From contig OY986965.1 in NCBI GenBank assembly GCA_963920575.1, positions 18,864,957 through 18,928,956 on the forward strand: 64,000 bases of DNA, in the 5' to 3' direction. Source of the stretch: Narthecium ossifragum (taxonomy: Eukaryota > Streptophyta > Magnoliopsida > Dioscoreales > Nartheciaceae). Of the stretch, positions 33,899-45,987 are shown piece by piece. The notes under the pieces are model-generated. The model worked only from the letters and a program-made list of their open reading frames with translations, was not told the DNA's origin and did no database searches. The translations under genes and the position numbers were made by a program. The stretch's first letter is position 1. Each line of letters opens with the position of its first letter.

Positions 33899-36800
33899 AG
33901 ACTGTAGGTCCCAGGGATAGGATTAAGATTGCGGTTAAGGTTTTGAGTGTGCAATGTGATCGTTCTAGGTCTAGAACATTCGCACATGTTGTTTGCGACT
34001 GTGTGATGTGTTTTTTTACTTAATTGTTGTTGTGTTTTGTTGGTTTCCGCTGTGACATGACGTCTCAAGGGGAGATGTGCATGCATGATGGTGTCGTCCG
34101 TTCGCCCGTCTGACAGTGAGTCTCCCCTCGTGCCGGAGATGAGTGAGTAGGGATCAGGACGTGCCTCTGTGCTCTTGGAATCCCAAGAGGTGGACACGTT
34201 GTGGTCCAGAGGTGATGTTGGAGATCTTTCGACAATATAGGACTAGTTCAAGGAGGTATTCTGAATCCTTGATATCTTGGACATCAAGGAGCGTCGCTGA
34301 CTTGGAAGCTGTTGGTTTTCTTGCTTCCTTCTGAGGTGATGCTTAGTGATGCTTGTCAGGGTCACTTGGAACACTATGGATTGTGTTCTGAGAACAGTTT
34401 CACGTATTGTTCTCTGACACCTACCCTTATAGGGTGGTGTGGTTGGGAGTATCTTGTTCTGGTTCTGGGTAATCGCACCACGTGGTAGTACGTAGGTTGG
34501 TTGGATCACCCATCTTAGTATGCTAGAGAGCAGTGAGGGATGCCTTTTTCTGTGCTCTGACTACTGAGACTGGTGACTATGAGGGTTGACACTGAACTGT
34601 TGGTTGGTGGTCGTGGTGAGTTTCGGGGTTGTCGTTCCTGCTTCTGGGGAACGACAGGGTAGCCGTTGGTAGAGAAAGTGGTTTTAGCATCAGCGATAGC
34701 CGTAGCAGCAGCAATATTGTGCTGGTTTTTTGAGAGGTAGCATGGAGTGCCAGACTGAGAGGGAACTCACAGGGTGCTCGAGTGCTAGCCGCCGGGAGTG
34801 TTTCCGCCTACGGCGTTGGTTGCGAGGGGTGCAAGGCACTCATCGCAGAGCAGTGGGTTGATACCTCAGTTGGGGCAGGTACCTAGGGCAGACGTGGAAA
34901 TTCAGATTCAAGATAGAGCTATGCTGGAGACGAGGCAGCGGTCGGTCTTGCCATCACTTGCACACTTCCGAGGAGAGAACAGCTTCAGCAATAGCCTATT
35001 TCAGAGTTGCCGTCTTCGACGTTCAGATTTCAGCTTTAGCCTTCAGCTTTCGGAGCTTCTTGTGGCTTATGGTCCCCTTTGTGGCACTTGGTTTTCCCCC
35101 TTGTGACTCGTCCCTGTGCAGCTGTGTTGGCTTGGGACTGGAGTCAGAAGTGGCTTTGGGAGTAGCTACTGGTTGGGAGAAGAGCTTGGGTTGGTAGCTC
35201 TTGTGGTGAACTCCTTCCCCCTTTGTTTTTGAGGGTGCTCGGGAGAGCAGATTTCCCTTGTGTTGTTGTTTGTGCAGCTGTCCTTTTGAGGAACTTTCAA
35301 GAGATTGGCTTTCGCGGGATTGCCGAGTTTGGACTCGAGGTTCGATCGAGCAGTCTTGATCTTAACTCACCCGCATCACAGTGCCAGTAGAGCAGAGCGA
35401 GTCAGGTGGCGCACCACCCAGTTCACCAGAGGCAGAGAGGATTGGGGCAGTTCAGTCGGTGTCTTCCGTGAGCGACTAGTGAGCGGGCTTGTCGCTTGCT
35501 ACGGGTGTCAGCAGTCGGGGCACTTCCGCAGGGACTGTCCTTTGCGAGGAGCGCAAGATGTTGTGTTGCAGGGAAGTCGAGGCGGGGTGACCGGTGATGG
35601 GCAGAGTAGCGAGACAGTATAACGATCAGGAGCTAGATCGGGCTATACCTGGAGCAAATGTGATAGTCGGGGACGTGTGATCACCCTTCCGGACCACGTG
35701 CAGCCATTTTCGCCATCTCAGCAGCTTTAGCAGTCACATCAACATACCATCTCCGTAGCTTACGTTCTTCGCAGAGTACGTGCACGTTGCAGCGTATCGA
35801 TGAGATGCTTGCTAGCTCAGAGTTTCATTGACCTTCTCGTAGGTCGGGCTTCACACCAGCTATAACCAGATGGGGATTCGAGATTGCGACATCTCGAGGG
35901 TGACATTTCAGGCCGGGCACAGATCGTACGAGTCGTGGTGATATCTTTCAGATTAACGAACGCGCGTGCGGCATTCGTGGCCAAATGCAGAGGATCTTTA
36001 GGCCGCACCCCCATCAGATCGACTAGTGCGCAAGTGTTGTTCGCTTCGGAGCGAATCGTAAGATGTCATATGTACTACAAGATCAGTGCCTTTAAGGGTG
36101 ATAGCAACTGGTAGTTGCTAGAAAGGTCTCGACCTTTCGGGTTTATCACCTTCCAGGTTAGGCTAATGTCGTAGCTGTTACCTCGAGTAGATGAGTCAGA
36201 GAATTTAGAGCAACTTTAGCAACAGTGAGACCCCGTCAGTGGCGGAGATGGAGGCAGTTATCCAGTTCAGACAACACTCCTTATCAGTCAGAGGATGTCA
36301 GCATTTCAGTCCAGAGTGATAGTGACATGAAGCGAAGACACGAATCTTACGGAGGTCTATGCCCAGATTGATCCCCAGCGTGTGGATGAGAGCCAGATAG
36401 CGTCAGCAAGCAGTAGGTTGTGTGCTTTAGAGGCCGAGCCACAGTTCCAGAGTTGTGCGATGACGGCGTTCAAGCGTTCTACTCCCTTCCCTTATTGGCT
36501 GTTTGGGAGGCATGGTGGTATATCGTGACCGTCATCAGCCTTGGTAGCACGAGATGCAGAGTTCATCCTCACTATTTCACCTGTGAGAAGGTGAACGTGG
36601 AGCATCAGCGGACAACAGACACATTACAACCCTTTCTGTGTCAGAACAAAAGCGGAAACATACTATGGCGGAAGTCACCACCAGATTACCGAGATCTCAG
36701 AGAGGATGATTTAGATCTCAGAGGACATGCTTAGGGCATGTATCCTCGATGCAGAAGGTTGATAGGAGGAGTACACCCCTGTGGAGGAGTACGTCTGCTT

Positions 36801-37150
36801 CAGCAGTGGTCTGTCCTGACTGACGTACCATTCGAGGCATAGTACGACGGTTTGCGCTGTTCTTTCGATTATTCGATAAAGGTTGTCGAGACATCACCCA
36901 TCATCTCATAAATCACCATACAATCTTTAGAAAGGTTGGTGTAGACCAGACAAAGAGTTCTGATGGATTACAACTCCAACGAACGTTCCTATGAGTACAA
37001 CCTAGAAGGAAATTACAGTAGCTAAAGCTAGAGTAGTAGGAGTAAGGCAAAGTCTGGTTTCAGTAGGAGGTCCTCTTTTCTTTATCTTCAACACTTTTAT
37101 ACTTCAGGCTGCCATCTCCACGTAGCCTTCACTAACCATTGTCCACGATC
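33899..37150 (+). pseudogene. Decayed gag-pol of element I
   Basis: The reading is broken throughout. Two pieces can be named. A Gag zinc knuckle at about 35490-35535 reads CYGCQQSGHFRRDC (C-x2-C-x4-H-x4-C) inside a 105-residue open stretch (35305-35622). A reverse-transcriptase scrap at about 35845-35985 reads GIRDCDISRV and then VVVISFRLTNARAAFV, matching the family's 'LRIRDED...' and 'SFGLTNAPAAF' motifs. The knuckle and the RT scrap are only about 350 bp apart, so most of the protease and early RT is deleted. No integrase, chromodomain or 3' LTR is recognised before the Athila-like LTR at 37258. Confidence 0.55.
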
Positions 37151-37385
37151 CTTTGTCGTACTCATCGTGGGTTGGGTCTCACTACTGCCTCGACACGTGG
37201 CCTCCATGGATAACCGTTCAGCTATTTTATGGCTCCACTTCCCACGCTTTCGCCTTAGAAAGCTCTGAAGGTCTAGTTTCTAGATAATTTTACGGTTTAT
37301 GATTCCAAGTTTCGTAGACGAAGTTACGGTATTTTTAGTACCAATGACGCAGTGTTGAGAAAGAAGTTGAAATCTTTGCATTAAA

Positions 37386-37665
37386 AGATTGATCTTCCTT
37401 GCATTAAAACATCGATCTTCTGTGCGCCAAAAATGACAAAGAGCAATGTTTGAGAAGATCGATCTCTTCTGAAACTAAAGTGATATTTGGGCAAGGAAGA
37501 TCGATCTTCTTGTCTAAGAAGATTGATCTTTAATGTGGCTGGAGTAGACAGAGAGTACCTTTTCAAAAGATTGATCTCTTTCTTTAAGAAGATCGATCTT
37601 CCTCAGGTGCAAGGAACTATACGAGATGAAAATATCGATCTTCATCCCTAAAAGATCGATCTTTT
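37386..37665. repeat. GATCGATCTTC array in G LTR
   Basis: About ten GATCGATC or GATTGATC words lie in 280 bp, ending about 60 bp before the TATA box. Confidence 0.8.
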
Positions 37666-37726
37666 GTTTGACGGAAGAGAAAAATAAAGAGCCCAGATTT
37701 AATCTGAGTTTGAGAAGCCTTGGGGG

Positions 37727-37736
37727 TTATAAATAG
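37727..37736 (+). promoter_or_regulatory. TATA box of G LTR
   Basis: TTATAAATAG follows the GATCGATC array directly, as in the E, F and B LTRs. Confidence 0.65.
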
Positions 37737-37814
37737 AAGACTTATGGTTATTCAAGGGGGACGTTGGAGAGCAATTGGAGGTGAAAGATAGAGGAGAATC
37801 TTCATCTCCATGTA

Positions 37815-39199
37815 TGATCGCTCAGAAACGTTGTCGTTAAAACGTTGCTAACTTCAATCAAATCTTAAATTTATATCCTTATTCAATCACTAATACTACT
37901 ACGTAGACTAGCGGTGAAATCCGGAGTCGAACCACAGGGAAAACGTTGGAAACTGAAAATCAATTCTCGAAGCTGATTTCTAAGTGGAGTAATCAAAAGG
38001 TTGGTTGAATTATCTAAAGATTATCTAAGAAAGCAAGTAAAGTGATCGGGATTGGAACCAAGTTATGAATTACCTAGGGATTACTCAATCCATCCTAGCT
38101 TCACCTTCAATCTTCTCTAGTTATCCTCTTATTCACTTCTCTCAACATTATGGATCATATGGCTACAAACTCACAGGAATCCCTAAAATAAGATTTTATG
38201 TTCCTAATGGCATAGCCTATCTTTCTTGGGATAGGTTGTCTTCGATCCTACGATTACTTTAAGTTATACTACTCCTAATGACCTTGGCACAACCTATCCT
38301 AGCATAGCATAGCCTATCTCAAAAGCAAACCATAAATCACATGAAAACCATCTCATAAATCTGTATAAACAATCACAGAAAGCTTATACAAATGAAAATA
38401 CTTCAAATGAACTCTGTTCCCTCAAATCTCTAATCATTAAAAACATATTTATAAGATCATGTTGAGAAGAAGTTTACAAGAATCAAACCAAAGAAAATCA
38501 AAAGCTACACTAGGGTTTCATGAGATCCCTAAGTTATGAATTAGCTACTCATCTTCTGAATAAGATCCAAAGGTGTTGGGAAGGAAGCCGTCGATCCCCG
38601 CGGAAAGATCTCCATCTTCAAAACCCTAGCCTTCTCCTCCAAAAGTGGTCCAAAAGATCATAATTTTCGGCTGGAATCACCCCTTAATATAATAGAAACC
38701 CTTAATCCCGGAATTAGGAGTTATAGTTGAACTTAAACTCTAATTTCCCTAAATTCCGGGTTGCTGACGTCATCGGAGCGATCGATCGGACTGACATCCG
38801 ATCCATTGCTCAAGTCGGACTGGGTCTGCCACGTCATCAATTAATTTCAGCCTTTCTCAGATTTCAGCTTTCATACTTCTGACTTTGCTTCAAAACTGGC
38901 GCCAATCTATAGAGAATCTCATAAAGTCTTCAACATGAAAGTTGTAGATCTTGAAGTCTTCTTACATCTCCCAGAATTTCAGAATATTTGGAATTGTGTA
39001 GAATGTCTGGTGATTTATTTCCAAACAGTCGACGAAGCAGTCTTTTTGTAGAATTTAGTGATTTTTGACCGAATTTCTTGTATTTCTTCTCAAATCCTAC
39101 TTAAACCTGAAATCAAACAATAGGATATCAAATACACCTACTCTAGGCCTAACAAAGGTAATTTAAGGGGTTTAATTATGAATAAGTAGTGACTTATCA
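37815..39199 (-). mobile_element. H: solo LTR, Athila-like, minus orientation
   Basis: It runs from TGATCGCTCAGAAACG to AGTGACTTATCA on the plus strand (1,385 bp), with ATGTA before and ATGTC after (4-of-5 TSD). Minus orientation is suggested by GTCGAACCACAGGGAAAACG near its left end, the reverse of the 'gtgggatcgac' type of sequence near the 3' end of related LTRs. It has one perfect GATCGATCGGAC word (about 38779-38790) and TGACGTCA (38765-38772). No internal region is present. Confidence 0.6.
38765..38772. promoter_or_regulatory. TGACGTCA palindrome (bZIP/TGA-type site) in LTR H
   Basis: A perfect TGACGTCA, the classic binding word of plant TGA/bZIP factors, lies beside the GATCGATC word. 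A second ACGT-core word, CCACGTCATC, follows at about 38829. Binding is inferred from the motif only. Confidence 0.35.
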
Positions 39200-39908
39200 A
39201 TGTCCGAGTAACTCTTTAAGGTATGGTGGACGGATGACTGAGCAAGGACGAGGGTTTCTTCTTCATCGATTGCTATATGGTTGAACATTATTATAATTCT
39301 AGTTATGCCTCTTTTATGATACTGTGATCTCATAGTTATCACTTTTGTTTTCTACCTAGTCTCGTGAAACCTTTGCTATGCATTGCCCGTGGTGACAGCC
39401 GGTATTGCATACTATTAGGGATTTGGTAAGACAAGCTTAGGGCTTTATCCCATGAAATCTTTGATGCATGCTTCCTGTAGTGACAGCCGGTATTGTGTAT
39501 TCTTAGGTTCTGATAGGACAGAGTTAGTGCTGTAACGAGGAAGAACCAAACATTGGAAGAGACACTTATATTTTGCTAGGTGCATAATTCCATATCTTCC
39601 AATTGAGGTGATTGAAATGTTAATCCCTCAACTGAGCATTGTATATACCATTGATAAGAGAAGAACCCAAGTCTGAGCAAGGGATTTCCGAAGCCTAGTC
39701 TCTTCCAAATCCTGATTCATTTGTTAATCTCACATGACCATTAAATCTTCGATCTAACTTTCTTAACTATTATGCTCTTGATTGTTTTCGATATATTGTT
39801 ATCTGTTTTTCTGGATCCTTTCTGCTTGTCTCTCGGTGGGATCGACCTCTCTTATGTTGTACTGCACTGTGACTACTGTGTGAGACACATTTGAGTGACA
39901 TCAAAATT

Positions 39909-39926
39909 TGGTGCCGTTGACTGAGA
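39909..39926 (+). other. Primer-binding site of G (tRNA-Asp type, degraded)
   Basis: TGGTGCCGTTGACTGAGA matches the tRNA-Asp site TGGCGCCGTTGCCGGGGA with four changes. Confidence 0.7.
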
Positions 39927-40164
39927 GACGGTTCAGAGAAGCGTCGAAATCAAAATTTCATTTCCTTCCTTATTCTTTGTTTTTTTTTCTTATTTATGTT
40001 TTGATTGCGTGATTGTCGGTGTATAGCTCGGTATAGAGACGAAATCGGCAGATTTGCTAGACGCCCCAAGGGTGATTCTGATACCTGTGATAGTGACATA
40101 CACATTGCTGACCTCTTTGATGCACAGTCATAGACTTTACAACATACTTTGATTTGCTAGGAGT

Positions 40165-41380
40165 TTGCAGGAGTATCTGCATCACACACGTCCTGCTACA
40201 CCTTCATGCATTATGTTTCCACCCAATGCACCACATGTAGACTTTAAACCTAGCATGATTCAGTTGCTTCCTACTTTTCACAGGTTGGAAAATGAAAGGC
40301 CATATGTGCATGTTAGGGAGTTTGAGGAGGTAGTAGTGACCTTTCATGGCCAACCAGGTGCACTAGACATGATCTGATTTAAGTTCTGCCCCTTCTCACT
40401 GAAAGATAAATCGAAGAGTTGGTTATATTCCTTGAGACCACAATCAGTTGGATCTTGAGCTGAAATGACACATATGTTTTTCAACAAGTATTTCCCATAA
40501 CACAAGACCAATGCACGTAAGAGACAGATCTCGACCTTCCCACAGAAGGACAACGAGACTCTGTATTAGGCATGGAAACGGTTTAAAGATATGTTGAACT
40601 TGTGTCCTCACCATGGGTATGAGAGTTGGAGTTTTGGTAGTTATTTTTATGATGGATTAACTGTTAGAGAATGCCAATTCGTTGAAATGATGTGTAATCA
40701 TGAATTTCTGTAAAACGATCATGATGCAGCTATTGAGTATTTGACAGAGCTTGCTGAGAAAGCTCATACATGGAATGGGCTGAGCGCAACAGATAGCACC
40801 AGCAGAGGTAGATCATCATCGCAACAACATGGTAGAGGAATATATCAGCTGCGTGAGGAGGATGCACTTAAGGCCGAAGTGGAGAGCATGTCAAGGGAGC
40901 TGGAGCTACTAAAGTCCAATGACATAATGGTTGCCCAGACCTCTCCATACAACAAACCTCCAAGGCCGGCTGGGCCTTGTGTGATCTATCAGGGTGTGGA
41001 CCACCAGATTGACGATTGCCCAACTTATACTGAGATGAGGGGTGTGTACGACGAGTAGTGCAACACCATGGGCACATTCAGGAGGTCATTCACTCCCTAT
41101 TGAGAGACGTATAATCCAGGATGGTGACAGCATCCAAGCTTCAACTAGAAGTCAAACGCTCCACAAAGCAACGAGCATCATCAACCACCACCCAATAAGC
41201 CTTTTTCTAACCCTCCATATAATGCATCTGTTTTTCCTTGGCCTACATTTACTGATAGTTTGCATGAGCTAAAATCTATGATTGTGCACGAAGCTGAGGA
41301 AAGAAAGGAGCATATTCAAGTGATCAAGAGTCAGATCATGAAACTAATCAACTCCTTGAGCGTGCATGAACGAGGGAAGT
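40165..41380 (+). pseudogene. gag: Athila-like gag, element G (pseudogene)
   Basis: The reading is IQLLPTFHRLENERPYVHVREFEE, then FCPFSLKDKSKSWLYSL, then FKDMLNLCPHHGYESW, then DGLTVRECQFVEMMCNHEFL, in the order of the capsid part of Athila-clade Gag. Gag would package element RNA into particles in the cytoplasm. In-frame stops occur near 40376, 40456, 40498, 40564 and 40711. A knuckle-like CVIYQGVDHQIDDC (about 40978-41019) has Tyr in place of the second Cys. A TAG-ended stretch follows, and element E cuts the gene at 41380. Confidence 0.75.
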
Positions 41381-41532
41381 TGATAATGATACATAATGTC
41401 ATATTTCTACCCCTTAATACTTAGTCTCATGTGCTTATTTGATACCTAAATACACTCATATTCCTTATATTTTGGAGTCATTGAGTGCGAAACAGGGCAA
41501 AAAGAGCATATTTGGGCAGTTTCTGCATAAAG

Positions 41533-41835
41533 GGATCGATCTTCTATAATGAAGAGATCGATCTTATCATGACGTACTGAAGAAATCCAAGCTGAAGGAA
41601 CAAGGATCGATCATTGCCCTTGAGAAGATCGATCTTTGTTGGGAATTAAATCCTGACAGAGAGCATACTTTCAGATGATCGATCATAACCCATGAAAGGA
41701 TCGATCCTCTTTTCACCCGAGAAAATGGAGAAAATCGCCGATGCAAAAGAGATCGATCTTCCCCTATCAAAGGATCGATCTTCCTCCGGGCGTAGCCAGA
41801 AATTGAAGAAATTGAGATCAAAGGATCGATCTTCC
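41533..41835. repeat. GATCGATCTTC array in E 5' LTR
   Basis: Nine GATCGATC words lie in 303 bp, ending about 60 bp before the TATA box. The 3' LTR (55669-55992) keeps the same order of words, has one word mutated (AGATCAATC), and has one extra word near its end. Confidence 0.88.
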
Positions 41836-41894
41836 CTTCTCCAGTGAAGAAATTCAAGGGCTCAGATCTAATCCGAGGATGGAGAGACTTTGGG

Positions 41895-41904
41895 CTATAA
41901 ATAG
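41895..41904 (+). promoter_or_regulatory. TATA box of E 5' LTR
   Basis: CTATAAATAG is followed by GACTCTTTCTAGGGTTTGAGG. The identical box is at 56052-56061 in the 3' LTR. Confidence 0.7.
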
Positions 41905-42796
41905 GACTCTTTCTAGGGTTTGAGGGGGCATTCCGAGATACTTTTGGCTGCTACTCTATACTGTTGGATATTTTTCCTAGGTTTTCTCTTACTTAATTGA
42001 ATCTTTTGAGGATTGTTATTGATGGTCTTGCGTGGCTAAATCTTGATTCTTGGTCAAGGAAACTGAAACCTTGGAATCAATGAAACTTTGAGATCTAATC
42101 TATTTTTATTATTCAGTTTATACTTGAGTATTGAATGTTATTCTGTGATTATATTCATGATTGTCTTGTCTAATTGCTAGGAGGCCTACTAGTTTCTTAT
42201 TCATCGCAATCCACTACTAAGTTGGATATCAAATTCATAATTATTTGATCCCTCTAATCTGCGAAGCAACTAAGATCTATTGATTTACTGCGTTTTAGAG
42301 ATTGTTAGATCTTAGGAAGAACGTTCGACGAAATTAAATACAACCACGTGTGCGTGTGTTGTTTATCTTCATCGATCTCCCAATGCTTAAGGCTGCTACT
42401 AGATTAAATCTACAGCGCTTGTCTTAGGTTGTTTAGTAGTTAGGGTTAATTGGATCGCTTGTTTCTAATTGACTATGATTGAGGAGAGATTCCAATTTAA
42501 TTCGAACGGTGAATATTCTAGGTGTGGATTGGTATATACTTGCATCAATGATCAGTTATAAAGATTCCGATGGTGGATGTTGACTTAGACCAAGGTTTGT
42601 TCTTATGATTAAATCCGTTTCTTCAATTTAATTTTTTTCTTTTTTTTTCTTTTACTCAAAACCCCCCATCTTTGTTCACATAGCTCAAAACTTAAGCTAG
42701 ATACTCCTCGTGGGATCGACTCGTACTCGCACTACTACATTTATTTTAAAGATTATTGGTTTTATTTTTGGTTGCTTGCGGCATCACACCAAATTT

Positions 42797-42814
42797 TGAT
42801 GTCGTTGTCGGGGA
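42797..42814 (+). other. Primer-binding site of E (tRNA-Asp type, transition-mutated)
   Basis: TGATGTCGTTGTCGGGGA differs from TGGCGCCGTTGCCGGGGA at four places, all G-to-A or C-to-T. Confidence 0.75.
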
Positions 42815-42974
42815 GTGATTCTAGTTGATTTTTGTGCTTATTGTGATCTTTATTTCATAAAAAAAGGTTACTTCGTTTATTAGTGCTTTAGCGTAGGATT
42901 TTTATTTATCTTCATTACTCTAGAACTTTTCTTGATTTGTTTCTCTTGGTTTATCAGAGTCTTCTTGATTGTTT

Positions 42975-45900
42975 ATGAGTATAGCTCGATCTTTTAATCA
43001 AGGTGATTTGCAGTACGATCCAGAGATAGAAAGAACTTTGTGCAGGTTAAGGAGGGAAGCTCGGAGAAACTTTGAGAAGAACGATTTGGATCTTGATTTC
43101 CCATTTGCTAGCGATTTTGGATTAGAAGAGGAAGAAGTCATGGCCGGAAATCAGACTTTGAAAGAGCTTGCAACCCCAAATTTGAATCAACAACCCTTAT
43201 GCATTACATTCCCTACTTTGGATACTACTACTACTACTTTTGAATTGAAATCTGGACTAATACATCTCTTACCCACTTTTCATGGACTTGCAGGTGAGGA
43301 TCCTCACAAGCATTTAAAGGAGCTTCATGTTGTGTGCATAAGCATGAAACCTATAGGGGTGACTGAAGATCAGATCAAATTGAGAGCCTTCCCATTTTGT
43401 TTGAAGGATTCAGCTAAGGATTGGCTTTATTATTAACCTTCTGGGAGTATTAGCACATGGAACGAGATGAAGAGGTTGTTTTTGGAGAAATATTTCCTAG
43501 CTTCAAGGGCGGCCAACATACGGAAAGAGATCTGTGGTGTAAGGCAGCATAACGGATAGTCTCTACATGAGTATCGGGAACGTTTCAAGAAATTATGTGC
43601 AAGTTGTCCCCATCATCAAATTAGTGAGCAATTACTTATCCAATATTTTTATGAGGGCTTACTGACCACTGATTGGAGTATGATTGATGCTGCTAGTAGA
43701 GGAGCTTCGGCGGATAAAACGCCTAAAGCCACAAGGAACTTGATTGCAAATATGGCGGCTAATTCTCAACAATTTAACACTAGACTTGATTCTTATTCAA
43801 AACATGTTAATGTGGTAAATGTTTCATCCCTTGAACAACAGCTTGCGGGTCTAACTTCTCTTGTTTATCAATTGGATGTAGGTAATATGCAAACAGTGAA
43901 GGTTTGTGGGATTTGTTTAGTGGCAGGACATCCAACCGATATGTGCCCAACTCTTCAAGAGGAGCGCAGTGAACAGATGAATGCAGCGGGTAGTTTCCCT
44001 GGACTACCACAAAGGAAGTATGATCCCTATTCGAACACGTATAATCCGGGATGGAGGGATCACCCCAATCTCAACTATGGGAATCCGCAAGTAAATCAGC
44101 CCACAACTCAAATCCGTCAAACTGGCCAGTAATATTAGCAATATAGACCGCCATATTCCCCGAGACCACAACCAAACCCAACTCCTAATTCTGGTATGTC
44201 TTTAGAAAATATTGTTAAATCCCTTGCTACTAATACTTTGCAATTTCAACAGGAGACAAAACAATTTCAACAAGAGGCGAAGGCCAGTATTCAAGGTTTG
44301 GAACATCGGGTGGGCTAAATGGCGACAACAATTAGTAAGCTGGAGGAGCAAAGTTCGGGAAAATTACCCTCTCAAACGGTAACAAATCCAAGAGAAAATG
44401 CAAGTGCAATCATTTTGAGAAGTGGTAAAGAAGGTGAGATTCCAGCAAAGGAAGTCACTGCACCGCAAGGAAAAGAGCAAAACATTGTTGCGGACAAAGA
44501 CTTTCCCGATGACGACGACGTACCTAAACGTAAGTTTCCACCTCTTTCTGATTATGAACCAGTGCCTCCTTTTTCTCAGCCTTTAATTGAATCTAAAAGA
44601 GATGAGTAAAATAAAGATCTATATGAGACTTTTCGCTGATGCGAGGTAAATATTCCACTTTTAGATGCTATTAAACAAGTACCTCGTTATGCAAAATTCT
44701 TGAAAGAATTATGTATAATTAAGAGGAAACATAGACTTAAAGGATGTGAGAAGGTGAGAGTAGCGGAGAATGTTTCTGCAGTTATTCAAAGAAAAATTCC
44801 TGCAAGGTGTAAAGATCGAGGTATGTTTACTATCCCATGTACAATTGGTAACACTAAATTTGAAAGAGTCATTATAGATTTAGGAGCTTCTATCAATGTC
44901 ATGCCATATTCTATATATGCTTCTTTGAAACTTGGACCTTTGAATGAAACTAGCGTTGTGATTCAATTGGCTGACAGATCTAACGCTTATCCTAATGGTG
45001 TAGTTGAAGATAGTCTTGTGCAAGTTAATGATTTAGTTTTCCCTACTGATTTTTATGTGCTTGATATGGAGAATAGTGATCAAACTACTCCTATTTTGTT
45101 GGGAAGACCTTTCTTAAAGATATCCAAAACTAAGATAGATGTTCATAGTGGCACACTTACCATGGAATTTGATGATGAAACTGTTAAGTTTAATATTTAT
45201 GATGCCATGAAATATCCTACTGATGATTGTCCTGTGTATTCTATCGATGTATTTGATTTTTTATCACAAGAAGTTTTTGAACTTTATATCAAAGACGAAT
45301 TGGAAGTGGCTATTAGTAAGTCTCTTGAGGAAGAAAATGAGGAGCTATCTTTGAGTACTAATTTGGAGGAAACTGTTGCAGCTCTGAATGATTCAACACT
45401 TCATCACTCATGTAACGCCTCTTATAGTCCATTACCTGTTTCTAATGAGAAATTATTACCTTCTGTGTTGCAAGCACCCATTCCAGATCTGAAACCTCTT
45501 CCTAATCACCTCAAATACGCTTTTCTTGGAGATGGAGTGTTACCAGTGACTATTTCCAATAACCTTAGTGCACCAAATGAAGAAAAGCTTGTGCATGTTC
45601 TTAAGAAGCATAAGACAGCTATTGGTTGGACATTTGCAGACATCAAGGGAATCAGCCCGAGTACATGCATGCATCGTACCTTGCTTGAAGAGAGAGCGAA
45701 ACCTTCCCGCCAACCACAAAGAAGGTTGAACCCGCCCATGATGGATGTAGCGAAGAAGGAGATCCTCAAACATCTTGAAGTTGGAGTGATTTATCCTATT
45801 TCGGATAGCACTTGGGTTAGTCCAGTTCAAGTAGTGCCTAAAAAGACAGGAATAACCGTGGTGAAAAATCAAAACGATGAGTTAGTTCCTACCCGTGTTC

Positions 45901-45987
45901 AGAATGGGTGGAGGGTTTGCATAGATTATAGAAAATTAAATGCTATAACTCGCAAGGACCACTTCCCTTTACCTTTTATTTGTCAGA
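42975..45987 (+). pseudogene. gag-pol: Element E gag, protease and start of RT (one frame, seven stops)
   Basis: A single frame runs from ATG 42975 to the Helitron at 45988, with stops at 43434, 43557, 44130, 44136, 44316, 44607 and 44637. Capsid motifs are LIHLLPTFHGLAGEDPHKHL and LRAFPFCLKDSAKDWLYY. The knuckle is CGICLVAGHPTDMC (C-x2-C-x4-H-x4-C). The protease has VIIDLGASINVMPYSIY, the form of the aspartic-protease active site in this clade (D-L-G-A-S), and a later ILLGRPFLKISKTKIDVHSG. RT begins near RRLNPPMMDVAKKEILKHLE and reaches WRVCIDYRKLNAITRKDHFP before it is cut. From 44700 to 45987 the frame is open. Gag-pol makes particles and copies element RNA, but this copy cannot produce the full polyprotein. 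Confidence 0.88.

Larger units (their letters stand above)
37258..39903 (+). repeat. LTR of element G (Athila-like), 5' truncated, split by LTR H
   Basis: The right end GAGTGACATCA is followed by a tRNA-Asp-type primer site at 39909. The left part holds the block shared with the LTRs of B and F (37258-37345), the GATCGATCTTC array, and a TATA box at 37727. The shared block does not reach a TG terminus on the left, so the LTR start is missing or unrecognised. LTR H occupies 37815-39199. Confidence 0.65.
41381..42791 (+). repeat. E 5' LTR
   Basis: It starts TGATAATGATACATAATG and ends near ...GCATCACACCA, 1.41 kb. It aligns with 55500-56187 over the part present in the 3' copy. It has the GATCGATC array and a TATA box. 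Confidence 0.85.

Noticed and set aside
43807..44010. Minus-strand open frames opposite gag, protease and RNase H of E
   Set aside because: These are shadows of the plus-strand polyprotein reading and have no family match of their own.
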